From Thalassotalea sp. 42_200_T64 (GTDB lineage Bacteria > Pseudomonadota > Gammaproteobacteria > Enterobacterales > Alteromonadaceae): DNA of 64,000 nt. The stretch is taken from assembly GCA_002162925.1 (NCBI GenBank), contig MABC01000074.1:1-64000 (forward strand), read 5' to 3'. The first letter of the stretch is position 1. Every line of letters starts with the position of its first letter. The notes under the pieces are model-generated. The model saw only the letters and a list, made by a program, of their open reading frames with translations, searched no databases and was not told the origin of the DNA. A program made the position numbers and the translations under genes. Shown piece after piece: positions 42,934 to 54,131 of this stretch.

Positions 42934-45279
42934 ATGAATCCTAAAATTGAATTATTAGCGCCAGGTGGCGATGTTGACGCCATTAAAGCCGCCATTATAG
43001 CCGGTGCTGATGCCGTATACTGTGGTTTAGATACCTTTAATGCCCGTAACCGTGCGTCTAACATTTATTTTGAGCAACTTGTCGGCATCATTCGTTTAGC
43101 CCATCAGTATCAATGCAAAATCTTCTTAACACTTAATATTGTGATCTTAGAGCGCGAGTTTAAGTCGCTCGCCAAATTATTAAGCAAGCTGGTTAACACC
43201 CCACTAGACGGTGTCATAGTGCAAGATATTGGCATGTTTTATATTCTCAAAAAGCATTTTCCGACCTTAGATATTCACGCATCTACGCAAATGACCACCC
43301 ATAACATTGGTCAAATACCCTTCTTAAAGAAGTTAGGGGCGTCACGGGTTAACTTATCAAGAGAATTAAATTTACGTGAAATTACTACCATGGCAACCGC
43401 TGGTCGTGAACATGATGTATTAACTGAGGTGTTTGTGCATGGCTCACTTTGCGTGGCTTTTTCAGGACTGTGTTATTCAACCTCTGCCAGTGTCGGTAAT
43501 TCAGGCAACCGCGGTCGTTGCAGCCAGGCTTGTCGTGAAGAATACGAAACCACACCTTCAGGCAATAATTTTCCCTTAAACATCAAAGACAACTCGGCGT
43601 TTTTTGATTTACCGGCGTTAATCGATGCGGGCGTTCATTCATTTAAAATTGAAGGCCGTATTAAAGGCGCAAGTTATGTGCATACCGTGGTTGATAGTTT
43701 CCGTAAACAAATTGATGGGTTCAAAAACACCGGCGAATTAACACAAGATGGTGAGCGACTGTATAAAGTGTTTAATCGGGATTTAACCAATGCCTTTTTA
43801 CGCGGCGATTTAAATCAGTCGATGTTTATTGAAAATCCACGTGATAATTCAAAAAACCATGCTATTAAAAACTATGCCATTGACGCCAGCAATACGATTT
43901 CAGTGGTACAAATTCAAGAAGTAGAACAAAGTCTTAAGAAAGAAAAAGATCAAATAACCGCAACGGTTTTCGATAAAATAAAACACCTTAACATTGATAA
44001 AATATCACTAAGTTTGGTGTTTTCTGGCGAAGTTGGACAACCCTTAACGGTTACTGTCACTACTGAGCAAGTAAGGACTGAGCAAAACGCAATGCTTAGT
44101 TTGTCTGATCAACGCAGCAAAAACACTTTTGTTGTCAGTTCAGAACCGTTATTAAGACAAAGTGAGCAGGCCGGTATTGATAAAGCGGCGATTGAAAAGC
44201 GTTTTAAAAGTTTAGGCAACGCTGAGTTTGATTTAACAACATTGAACATTGACGACTTAGCCAAGCAAGTAAGCATTCCATTTAAAGCACTTACCCGTTT
44301 GAAAAACGAAGTTGCGTCATTGTTAAACAATCAAAAAGTGCTAGCGGAAGTTACCCTGCCAAAACTTGATCGATGCGCAAAAGCTAAAACCACAAGAGCA
44401 GCTGACCAACAAGAAAAGCGGGCGAAACTCTCCGTTTTAATTTGTGATCAAGCCGACTTGGCCCTGGCTGACGTTACTGATGCCGATATTTACTTTAAAT
44501 TGCCAGACGCCTATAAACGCGGTTGTACCAAGTATGTTGCTTTTTTGCAACAAAACCCACGCTTAATTCCTTGGTTTCCGGCAGTGTTAATTGGTAAAGA
44601 TTACGATGCAGCTTTAAATATTTTAGAGCAAGTGAAGCCCGAACTGATTGTCACCAATAACACTGGCATCGCTTACCGATCCTATGAACTGGGCACTCAG
44701 TGGATTGCCGGGCCATTTTTAAATACCACAAATTCTTATGTACTATTGGCGATGCAAGAAGAGTTTAATTGTAGCGGTGCGTTTATTTCGAATGAAATTA
44801 ATAAGCAGCAAATGAAAACCATTGCCCGTCCGAAGAATTTCAAAATGATGTATAGCATTTATCATCCGATTTTACTGATGGCCAGCAGGCAGTGTTTTTT
44901 CCAGCAAAGTGTCGGCTGTGAAAAACCCAGAATTGATAATGGCTGTATGTTGTCTTGCGATAAATCCACCAGTATCACGAACCTTAAAGGGGCGTCATTT
45001 GCGATTGACAAACAAAAGGCCGGTTACCCAAGTATTTATAATCAAGATCAGTTTTTAAATACTGAGATCATTGATGATCTAGCCGACTTGTTTGACGACT
45101 TCATGATTGATCTGACGAATATTGGTGCAGGCGATAAAGAATTGCCAGATAAACTACAACTCATTCAACAATTTGAGCAATTGCTTAATGGTGAACCGGG
45201 CAGTGATTCAGCGGCAAAAGAAACACTCAAGACTATGGTGCCAGAGTCAACCAATATTCAGTATTTCAACGGTTTGTAG
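42934..45279 (+). CDS. rlhA: 23S rRNA C2501 hydroxylation protein RlhA (U32 family)
   Basis: U32 protein required for 5-hydroxycytidine 2501 in 23S rRNA (E. coli YdcP). 781 aa, longer than the E. coli protein, with N-terminal barrel and C-terminal extension as in that subfamily. Blocks: ELLAPGGDVDAIKAAIIAGADAVYCGLD, VFVHGSLCVAFSGLCYSTSASVGNSGNRGRCSQACREEY (Cys cluster), INDNS-type KDNSAFFDLPALIDAGVHSFKIEGRIKG, and a late cysteine set in MASRQCFFQQSVGC...NGCMLSCDKS. Second U32 family member of the window after trhP. ATG 42934 follows a long AT-rich leader. A 32 bp repeat begins 14 bp after its stop. Confidence 0.9.
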   Translation: MNPKIELLAPGGDVDAIKAAIIAGADAVYCGLDTFNARNRASNIYFEQLVGIIRLAHQYQCKIFLTLNIVILEREFKSLAKLLSKLVNTPLDGVIVQDIGMFYILKKHFPTLDIHASTQMTTHNIGQIPFLKKLGASRVNLSRELNLREITTMATAGREHDVLTEVFVHGSLCVAFSGLCYSTSASVGNSGNRGRCSQACREEYETTPSGNNFPLNIKDNSAFFDLPALIDAGVHSFKIEGRIKGASYVHTVVDSFRKQIDGFKNTGELTQDGERLYKVFNRDLTNAFLRGDLNQSMFIENPRDNSKNHAIKNYAIDASNTISVVQIQEVEQSLKKEKDQITATVFDKIKHLNIDKISLSLVFSGEVGQPLTVTVTTEQVRTEQNAMLSLSDQRSKNTFVVSSEPLLRQSEQAGIDKAAIEKRFKSLGNAEFDLTTLNIDDLAKQVSIPFKALTRLKNEVASLLNNQKVLAEVTLPKLDRCAKAKTTRAADQQEKRAKLSVLICDQADLALADVTDADIYFKLPDAYKRGCTKYVAFLQQNPRLIPWFPAVLIGKDYDAALNILEQVKPELIVTNNTGIAYRSYELGTQWIAGPFLNTTNSYVLLAMQEEFNCSGAFISNEINKQQMKTIARPKNFKMMYSIYHPILLMASRQCFFQQSVGCEKPRIDNGCMLSCDKSTSITNLKGASFAIDKQKAGYPSIYNQDQFLNTEIIDDLADLFDDFMIDLTNIGAGDKELPDKLQLIQQFEQLLNGEPGSDSAAKETLKTMVPESTNIQYFNGL

Positions 45280-45293
45280 CTAGCACTGAACTG

Positions 45294-45325
45294 GTACTGC
45301 AACTCAGAGGAACGCGGTAAAAGCT
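45294..45325. repeat. 32 bp direct repeat, left copy
   Basis: Identical to 47345-47376 (begins GTACTGCAACTCAGAGG, ends CGCGGTAAAAGCT). The two copies bracket the diguanylate cyclase gene in the same orientation, 2,019 bp apart. Confidence 0.95.
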
Positions 45326-45386
45326 GCCACAGAAAGCGAAATTCTCATCTTGCCGCCTTATCTAACTTCTTTGACGTTGAAAGAGG

Positions 45387-47006
45387 TCACGTTAATAGAC
45401 ATAGGGGGGGGGGGCTGATGACCTCTGCTATCTCGCCTATTTCTACTCTGTTTCTGCCGGCCTTTTTTGCTTTATAGAGGGCCTTGTCAGCGGCGTTAAT
45501 TATCACGCTTGGATCGGTTTCTATTTCTGGTATGACACTGCATAGACCAATACTGATTGATAACCTATCAATCAGATCGGAATACTCATGTTTAATCTGT
45601 AAATCCTCAATAGCTTGTCGACAGCGATGTACGACAGGCTCTGCATTTGTGGTCTCTGGCAGAACCAGGGCAAATTCTTCTCCACCATAGCGTGCCAGAA
45701 AATCATTAGGGCGCTGTAATTGACTCTTAAGGCTTGTGGCAACCTTTTTTATGCATTCGTCACCTGCAGGGTGGCCATAGTTGTCGTTATATAATTTAAA
45801 ATAATCAATATCAATGAGAGCAAAAGATATGGTTGATTGGTTGCGAATTGCCCGCTGCCATTCTTTGGCAAGATACTGATCCATGTACCTTCTATTGGCA
45901 ACATCCGTTAAACCATCGGTTTGAGACACTCTTTCAAGTTTTTTGTTGGCCTCGTTTAATTCGCGAGTTTTTTTGATAACCAGCCTATTTATCGTGGCTG
46001 AGCGATTTGCAATGATGTAGATATAAATCGCGATAGCAAAGGACAAAATCGTAATAGACACAAAGATAAGCAGCGGTAACAGGCTCCTCCTGACAGAGAT
46101 ATAGGCAGTGGTAGGAGAAGCCAATAAACTCCAGCTTCGCCCCCAAATATCGGGCAGCATTTTCTTGTAACTAATTCTGTCGATGGCAGGCAAACCTTCC
46201 CTGGAACGCTGAATATAAAGAGTACTTATATCGTTTTGTGAGGTTTCATCTACGAGCTTCATTTCTACCCCAAGAGGAGCTTGACTAAGCGCGGATCTCG
46301 AAAAAATATCACCAATGCGAAACACGCCAAGAACAAAGCCTTTCAAACGATTTCTACGATTCAGTTCTGTGGTGGGGAGTCCGTCGTATACCGGGAGAAA
46401 CGCAAGAAATCCTTTTTGCGCTGCTGTTTCTTGTACCAAGGTAATGCTGGAGGTTGCCTGAGGTATGCCTAAATCCCTTGATGTATGGAGAGCTCCTCGT
46501 CGGATAACATTAGATGCAAGATCAAACCCTAAAGCGAGCTCATTGCCGCTAAGTGGTTCAACATAATAAACCGGAAAATATTCTTCTCTCTTTTTGGCGC
46601 TCACCATGGCACCCTGTTCGCGTCGTTCGGTGAATTCGAAATCAGGAAACTCACGCTTTAGTGCCAATTCATATTGTTTTCTTTGCGAATGAGGCACATG
46701 AGGGATCCACTCAAGCGCCTGTATGCCTTTGTGTCGACTGAGGATCTTAGCCGCTTCATATTCAAATAGCTCTGGCTGTGGAACATCTTCTCTATTGAAC
46801 AAGATAGCCAGCGATCTCAGTACCTCAAAATTTATCACTATCTCTCGATATAGTGAAGCCGCACGTTTATCTATATCGTTGCGAAACTCGACCGTTATCG
46901 CATTTTCTTCCTGTTCATAAAAAAAACATCCCAACAACGCGGATACAGCAACGCCAGCAATAACAAGGAGTATTGGTATTGGCGTATAGTGAAATTTTCT
47001 GAACAT
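45387..47006 (-). CDS. CHASE-domain diguanylate cyclase
   Basis: 539 aa membrane sensor that makes cyclic di-GMP. One N-terminal helix (IPILLVIAGVAVSALLGCFFY), periplasmic CHASE domain (about 40-310, with the diagnostic FEVLRSLAILFN, IQALEWIPHVPHSQR and FPVYYVEPLSGNE), a second helix (LLPLLIFVSITILSFAIAIYIYI) and a GGDEF domain (about 370-530). Active-site RYGGEEFAL at 439-447 and inhibitory I-site RPND at 432-435, so product inhibition is expected. An 11-base G tract lies within its last codons (45404-45414). It sits in a segment bracketed by a 32 bp direct repeat, which suggests insertion of the gene as a unit. Confidence 0.92.
   Translation of the reverse strand: MFRKFHYTPIPILLVIAGVAVSALLGCFFYEQEENAITVEFRNDIDKRAASLYREIVINFEVLRSLAILFNREDVPQPELFEYEAAKILSRHKGIQALEWIPHVPHSQRKQYELALKREFPDFEFTERREQGAMVSAKKREEYFPVYYVEPLSGNELALGFDLASNVIRRGALHTSRDLGIPQATSSITLVQETAAQKGFLAFLPVYDGLPTTELNRRNRLKGFVLGVFRIGDIFSRSALSQAPLGVEMKLVDETSQNDISTLYIQRSREGLPAIDRISYKKMLPDIWGRSWSLLASPTTAYISVRRSLLPLLIFVSITILSFAIAIYIYIIANRSATINRLVIKKTRELNEANKKLERVSQTDGLTDVANRRYMDQYLAKEWQRAIRNQSTISFALIDIDYFKLYNDNYGHPAGDECIKKVATSLKSQLQRPNDFLARYGGEEFALVLPETTNAEPVVHRCRQAIEDLQIKHEYSDLIDRLSISIGLCSVIPEIETDPSVIINAADKALYKAKKAGRNRVEIGEIAEVISPPPLCLLT
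45404..45414. repeat. G11 homopolymer in the cyclase 3' end
   Basis: Eleven G on the plus strand (C11 in the coding strand), covering Ser-Pro-Pro-Pro-Leu near the C-terminus. Loss of one base ends the protein three residues later; a gain extends it by about 10 residues. Confidence 0.9.
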
Positions 47007-47492
47007 AAATGATTCTTCTTGTTGTCTACAGCTTTGTTGTGTTGCGGAATGAGAAGGCTAAGTAATAGTATCTAACTTCTCCAATAAGGTTTTAATTTCA
47101 ACGGGTTAAATGTTAATGCTTGAATACGATCACATCAATGTAAGTCATCAGCTCAGAAGCTCAGATCGCATTTACTGTAACAGTATTAGGATGAAGTGGA
47201 TGCTATTTTTGTAACAGTATTGTAATAGTGTCGTTTGTTTATTTTGGCAAGGAAATTCAGACATAAAATAGGTTACAACATACATGCAACCTATTCTAAG
47301 GATAGTGTCTGTGTTTTGAAACTGAGTATTGTCAGGCACAATTTGTACTGCAACTCAGAGGAACGCGGTAAAAGCTACAGCCTAGAGCAGAAACCGGAAG
47401 TTGAAATGATCAATATTCAGCCTGTTTATTGAAACAAGCTGAATATAATTTCAAGATATATTCAAACGTTATGAATATTAAATACTTCCTGA
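47007..47492. other. 486 bp gap with the right 32 bp repeat
   Basis: Promoter side of the cyclase gene. GTAACAGTATT occurs twice (about 47177 and 47211), a possible regulator site. The exact second copy of the 32 bp repeat is at 47345-47376. No convincing gene or terminator was found. Confidence 0.5.
47345..47376. repeat. 32 bp direct repeat, right copy
   Basis: Exact duplicate of 45294-45325; see that entry. Confidence 0.95.
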
Positions 47493-50374
47493 TTACTGAT
47501 TATACCAGGCATCCCAGTCAAAATCGGCATCGACAGCATATACTTGAGTATACAACTCAGCACCAGCATGACTTTCGTCTTGATTATCACCATCTGATTC
47601 AGCCCATTCATAGAATTCCCATAAAACAGTGGCTTTGAAGATGGTTTTACCGTTGAACGTTGTTTGCTCTTTTATCCTCATTAAATCTCGTCCAAGAATA
47701 GGGCCACCTTGAGTTGCTGAATAGGCAAATTCAACAATACTGTCAGCAAGGTATGACACCACACCGTAGTAGGTTTCATCATCTACAGTCCCTGAGATCT
47801 CATCAACACCATAGCTGGTTAGTACAAAGTTATCAGCGCTAGCATCAAACGTAATGTGTTCATCATCAAGATAATAGGTGATACCGGCTAAATCGGCTTT
47901 AACCACATCAGGTAAAGTGAATTGCGTTGCACAATCGGCGATGGCGGCTTTAAAATCATTGGTAGAGTAAAATACCGTCGGCTTATCTGTGGCATCGTTC
48001 CAAGGTGATTCGGTATCACAGCTGACATTAGAGGCTGGGATTTCAACAAACGATTGACGATAATCGGTTGAATGGAATTGGCCTGTTGTCGGCGCTATCG
48101 AATAAACACGTACTAACAGGGTAAAATTATTTTGATCAAAGTTTGGATCATTGAGCAAAGTTTCTGCAAATATCGATGAGTTGATCACAGTACTTGTCTG
48201 CTCAGCTGAGATTGATTCGTCCTCAACATCATAATGATTGCCTTGATTGTCATCAATTATCACTAATATGGTGTCAATTGTGGTTCCCGGTTGTAAGGTC
48301 CAGGCAACCGTTAAATCCTGATCCAGGGTAAAGTTAGCCAACGCGGATATCGACTCTGCGGTTAAAGCCGGATATAAGCCGGAAGTCGCCGGTGTGAAAA
48401 GTAAGGTTTTTTCGAAACTTGCCACTTCAGTAGCAACTCTCACCATAGGTTGTGGAGGTTGTGAAATATCTAGCTGTCCGGTATACAATTGATACCTAAT
48501 GATGTCGCCGACAACAAAAATGCTCGGGTCGACTTCACCCTCGCTATTGCCGAAACTAGCATAATCACCCTGATAGTTTTGTTCTGACTGGTTATAAACA
48601 GAAAGTTCGCCCGGGCCGTTATATTCAGCGTTCCCTAAATAGACAATATCTTTAACGGTTACAGCATCACTACCATCAATAATGCTCATGGTTGCCGAAG
48701 CGATTGGCGCACCATTCGTACCATTATTGGCAAAGTCATTATCATAAAATGAGACATTTAAACCACAGCCAAAGGTATTTTCGTCGGTGCCATCATTGTC
48801 ATTACAATGGAAGGTTAGGGTGTCGGCTTCAAAAAACAATTGATTACCTAACAGCTGCCAGCCGAGTTCGCTGTCTTTGTTAACCTGCCAGGTTTCAGAT
48901 TCTGCTTCAATCACACCATTAAATTCAACGTTAAAGTCAACTATCGCAGTGCCTAAATCGGAATCAATATCGCGAATTGACACACTGAGAAAATTAATAC
49001 CGATCACACTCGGATCTGTGGTGATATCGGTTAAGAATTGATTTTTGGCTTGATCATCATGAAGAAATTCACTAGCAAAAAGACTGTCTATACTCGCCGC
49101 TGTCGGCAGACCCGCTGCAAATTTTTCAGCAAAAACATCAAACAAGGATGCTATCGCTTGTATATCGGTCACCGTTGCAATTACCTCTGCGTCAACAATA
49201 ATAATGGCCGTATCGTTATCATCGGTATCGGTAACGTTATCCTCAATACTCGAGCCATTGATTAAATTGGTGATGGTGGCAACGTTCGTAACCGCATCGG
49301 TTTCAATGTCAATAATATCTAGCGCGGCGTCTAAACCTGAGTGATCAGCGCTGAAACTGGAATTTATGAGATTAATCGCAGCATCTAAACCGAGAGCATC
49401 AAACACATCCTGTAATTTTTCTTGCAGAGCCGTTTCTTGTGCTGCTACCTCTGCGCTGTCTAGGGCAGCAGGCGCATTGTCGTCAAAGTAGCTTTTTGCA
49501 ACTTGTTGAGCGGCGTTAGAAATAATGAGGTCGGTAAAAGGGGTGATATTCACATCCCTATCCATAGGGGTTTCTTCAACGTACGAATGCAGCTTGTATA
49601 ACTTACCGCCCACGGTGCCTTCTGCTCTTAACCTAAATGGAGCCGTTAAGCCGGTAACATCGACATTATAGGTACCGTCAGCCTCAATTAATTCAGAGCG
49701 GGTTTCGCCTAAAGAATCTTTGATTGTGACAGTTCCTATGATAGGAGCTCCGGCAGCGGCCGTACCGGTAAGAACAGGAGCTATTACGTTAACCGTTCTG
49801 GTTGAACTCGTAGCAGCATTACCTGCGGCATCAGTTGTGTTATAGGTAATGGTATAGCTGCCAATCGTCGCAGTATCAACAGTTCCTGAGGCGGTAACGG
49901 TTACGGTATCGTCGACATCATCGGTTGCAGTAGCACCGGCTCCGTATAGGTATCATTAACAAAGACGTTAACTTCTGCTCCCCCTGTTAGGCTAATAACC
50001 GGCGCTACCATATCCGCAACCGTAACCGTTCTGGTCATGGTGGTTGAGTTACCCGCCGCATCCGTGGCGGTATAAGTAATGGTGTAGCTGCCAATTGCGG
50101 CTGTATCCACAGAGCCGGTAGTAGTAACCGTTACCGTTCCATCGACGTCATCTGTCGCCGTCGCGCCGGCATCGGTATATGCTTCGTTATCGCCAAGGGT
50201 AACGGCACTGTCGCCTTGTAAAGTAATTATCGGTGCGGCTGTATCTGGATCGTTATCACTGCCACCGCCACCGCTATCTCCCCCACAAGCAGTTAGTACC
50301 AAGCTTGCAGTTAAGAGATAAGGCAAAAGAGAAAATGATGTTTTTGTTGAAGAGGGGGAGACAATAGTGTTCAT
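47493..50374 (-). pseudogene. Frameshifted large lipoprotein with Ig-like (HYR/DUF5011) repeats
   Basis: Begins at ATG 50374 with a lipobox LTASLVLTAC and a GGGGSDN linker, then Ig-like repeats: APIITLQGDSAVTLG...DAGATATDDVDGTVTVTT and a second APVISLTGGAEVNVFVNDTYTE. In the second repeat, near 49940, one base is missing (GAG-CCG where GAG-GCC-GGT is expected), and the frame ends after 157 residues. In the other frame the sequence goes on without a stop, ATATDDVDDTVTVTASG..., through a carboxypeptidase-regulatory-like strand region and a 700-residue domain to ...DFDWDAWYNQ. Corrected length about 960 aa. It is a surface lipoprotein of unknown role, broken by one indel (or a sequencing error). 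Confidence 0.8.
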
Positions 50375-50675
50375 TATTATTACTTCCTATGTTATTTTTT
50401 TCTTTTACTAAACTAAGCATAGAATGTATGTAAGTCAAAGGGGCTGTCTGTTAAATCAGCACATTACGGATGAAAAATAATCATGTGTATTTACCTCGAT
50501 GAGATCATTGTGGCGGTTTTCCCTTAGATTAACGAAATCGTCACTTTTGAGAAATTATGAAAACGTATTGCTCATCAACGGAAAAACCCGGAAGTTAGCA
50601 GAACGAACCATTAAGCAGAATTTCGGCTAAGGCAACTTAGCAGCACTATACGAACACTAATCGTTAATGTCTAAG
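50375..50675. other. 301 bp gap, nothing recognised
   Basis: AT-rich region between the lipoprotein pseudogene and the regulator gene, both on the minus strand. No repeat, clear hairpin or ORF with a ribosome binding site was found. Confidence 0.4.
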
Positions 50676-51689
50676 TTATTTCTGGGTATTTAGACTGGTG
50701 GATTCCCGCTTTACCAGTCTTGGAATGTGCTTTAAGTGCTCATCTTCGTTTATTGTAGGAGTTTTATTGGCCAATTGATGCGCTAAATTTGCTGCCTGTC
50801 TTGCCATTTCTTCAATGGGGTAGTTGAGAGTGGTAAGTTTGGGTCTGGAATAGCGCGATAGCAACACATCATCAAAGCCAATGACTGAAATATCAGTCGG
50901 TACTCGATAGCCATTATCTTCAAGGGTCGAGATGGCACCGATGGCCATCGCATCATTATAAACAAATAAGGCGGAAAACTTTTTACCGGAAGCTAACAAC
51001 TTTTGCGTGGTAATTTCACCACCTTGTAGGTTCGGCTCGCCATATTCAATCAAAGTAGGTTCAATTTCAAAGTCTGCTGCATTTAATTCATTTTCAAATC
51101 CTTGCAGTCGTAGGCTGGGATCATCGATTTTGTATTTACTGGAAATACAGGCAAAGTTTTGATGTTTTAGCGCCAGCAAATGTCGCGCCGCTATCTTGCC
51201 ACCTTCTAAGTTATCTAACCACACACAGCGATGGGCAATTTGCTTAATGTATCTATCAATAAGTACCAAACCCGGCACTTTATTGGTTAACGCGATCAGT
51301 TCATCGTCAGACAGTTTTTTACTGTGGATCACCATTACATCACAGCGTTGCTCAATCAGTAAGTTAATCGCTTGTCGCTCAGTTTCAGCACTGACTTGGC
51401 CGGTACTTAATAGCAATTGCATATTTTGCAGACGAGCAACTTGCTCGACGCCATTGGCCAGTGAAGCAAAAAATGGATCGGTCAAATCTGGAATAACCAC
51501 CCCCATGGTCGTGCTCTTTTGCATCACCAAAGCACGGGCATTGGCATTCGGCGTGTAGGCCAAGTCATTCATGACTTTGGTCACTTTGTCGATGGTCTTT
51601 TTACTGACTTTCGGACCTTTGTTTACAACGCGTGACACCGAGGCGACTGAAACACCGGCGACACGAGCGACATCTTTAATGGTTGCCAT
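50676..51689 (-). CDS. LacI/GalR-family repressor of the galactose genes
   Basis: 337 aa. LacI-type helix-turn-helix at the N-terminus (ATIKDVARVAGVSVASVSRV), hinge LAYTPNANARAL with the minor-groove Leu/Ala, then a periplasmic-binding-like sugar domain (MGVVIPDLTDPFFASLANGV, LVLIDRY, FSALFVYNDAMAIGAI, DISVIGFDDV). Intact. It is divergent from galT, and a perfect palindrome (51690-51709) lies against its own start codon, so it should repress both itself and the gal genes. The operon it controls is dead, which leaves it without its obvious task. Confidence 0.92.
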   Translation of the reverse strand: MATIKDVARVAGVSVASVSRVVNKGPKVSKKTIDKVTKVMNDLAYTPNANARALVMQKSTTMGVVIPDLTDPFFASLANGVEQVARLQNMQLLLSTGQVSAETERQAINLLIEQRCDVMVIHSKKLSDDELIALTNKVPGLVLIDRYIKQIAHRCVWLDNLEGGKIAARHLLALKHQNFACISSKYKIDDPSLRLQGFENELNAADFEIEPTLIEYGEPNLQGGEITTQKLLASGKKFSALFVYNDAMAIGAISTLEDNGYRVPTDISVIGFDDVLLSRYSRPKLTTLNYPIEEMARQAANLAHQLANKTPTINEDEHLKHIPRLVKRESTSLNTQK

Positions 51690-51709
51690 AAGGGTAAACG
51701 TTTACCCTT
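51690..51709. promoter_or_regulatory. LacI-family operator, perfect 20 bp palindrome
   Basis: AAGGGTAAAC followed by GTTTACCCTT, with the central CpG typical of LacI/GalR operators. It is directly upstream of the repressor ATG (51687-51689, minus strand) and 33 bp upstream of galT, so binding would block both. Confidence 0.85.
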
Positions 51710-51733
51710 TGTTGAGTGATTTACTAAAGATAG

Positions 51734-52805
<1,072 letters not shown>

Positions 52806-52806
<1 letters not shown>

Positions 52807-54022
52807 TGACTCAGCTAAGCCTAAAACAAAAAAGCCCAGAACAACTAGGCCCAGTTCAACAAGGCCCAGTTCAACAAGGCTTAGAGCAACAAGAACTTGT
52901 CCAAACCTTATTTGCCCAACAATTTGCAAGCGCTGCGGAATTAGTTTGTCATGCCCCTGGCCGAGTGAATTTAATTGGCGATCATACCGATTATAATGAT
53001 GGCTTCGTATTTCCTGCGGCGATCAACTATGGCACTACCATTGCCGCATCAAAGCGCGAAGACGCAGTGGTAAACGTGTACGCTCATGATTGCGACCAAC
53101 AAAGCACTGAATTTAACTTGAGTGAAGTATCGTTTGATTCACAAATGATGTGGAGTAATTATGTCAAAGGCACATTGATGGCATTAATGAAAACCTATCC
53201 TGAGATCAAAGGGGCCAACCTTGTAGTCACCGGAAACGTGACACAGGGCGCAGGCTTAAGCTCTCGGCCAGTTTTGAAATTGCCATTTTGAAAACCTTTG
53301 CTGAGCTTTATCAATTAGATCTCGATGGCATCAAGGCCGCTCTCATGGGACAGCAAGCCGAAAATGACTTTGTTGGTTGTAATTGTGGCATCATGGATCA
53401 ATTGATTTCCGCCATGGGCCAGAAAAATCACGCGATGTTATTGGATTGCAAAGATTTGACCTTTGAAGATGCGCCTATTCCTGATGATTTGACCTTGTTC
53501 ATCGTCAATTCAAATGTAAAACGCTGTCTGGTTGATAGTGAATACAATTTAAGACGCGAGCAATGTGAGCAAGTTGCCAAGCACTTTGGTAAATCTGCTC
53601 TGCGAGACGTTAGCATAGAGCAGCTTAACGCTGCTAAAGAGCAACTTGAGCCGGTATTGTTCAGGCGTGCCCGACATGTAATTAGTGAGAATGCTCGGGC
53701 GGTTGCTACGTTAGCGGCACTGAAAAATAACGATATTGCCAGCATTAGTGTGGCGATGAAGGAGTCTCATAATTCTTTGCGTGATGACTTTGAAGTGACG
53801 ACGAAAGAAATGGATGGCCTGGTCGAGATCATCGATGGGGTTATCGGCACTGCCGGCGGCGTGCGCATGACAGGTGGCGGTTTTGGCGGTTGTATCGTTG
53901 CCTTAGTGCCAACCGTTATGGTGACAGAATTAACGGATGTGGTTAACCGCGACTATCCAAAATAATTTGGTTTAGAGCCAAGCATTTATCTTTGTACCGC
54001 CACACAAGGCGCATTTAGATAG
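52806..54022 (+). pseudogene. galK: Galactokinase, broken
   Basis: Overlaps the galT end (TAATG). N-terminal part intact to the ATP-binding GAGLSS: HAPGRVNLIGDHTDYNDGFVFP is the galactokinase signature. One base is missing near 53264 (AGCTCT-CGGCC, expected Ser-Ser-Ala), and the rest is read in another frame: QAENDFVGCNCGIMDQLISA, NLRREQCEQV, VRMTGGGFGGCIVALVP. A TAA at 53963-53965 then cuts DYPK from FGLEPSIYLCTATQGAFR, the normal end, which stops at TAG 54020-54022. The N-terminus contains an unusual QQGP repeat (GPVQQGPVQQGLEQQ) absent from typical GalK. Confidence 0.9.
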
Positions 54023-54131
54023 ACAATAAAACCTGAATGAAACAAACAACTAGCCAAAATGAACAACTGGCTAAAATGAACCATTAGCTAATATAAAAAA
54101 AATATAACTAAAACGAAAAGGTGAACAAGTT

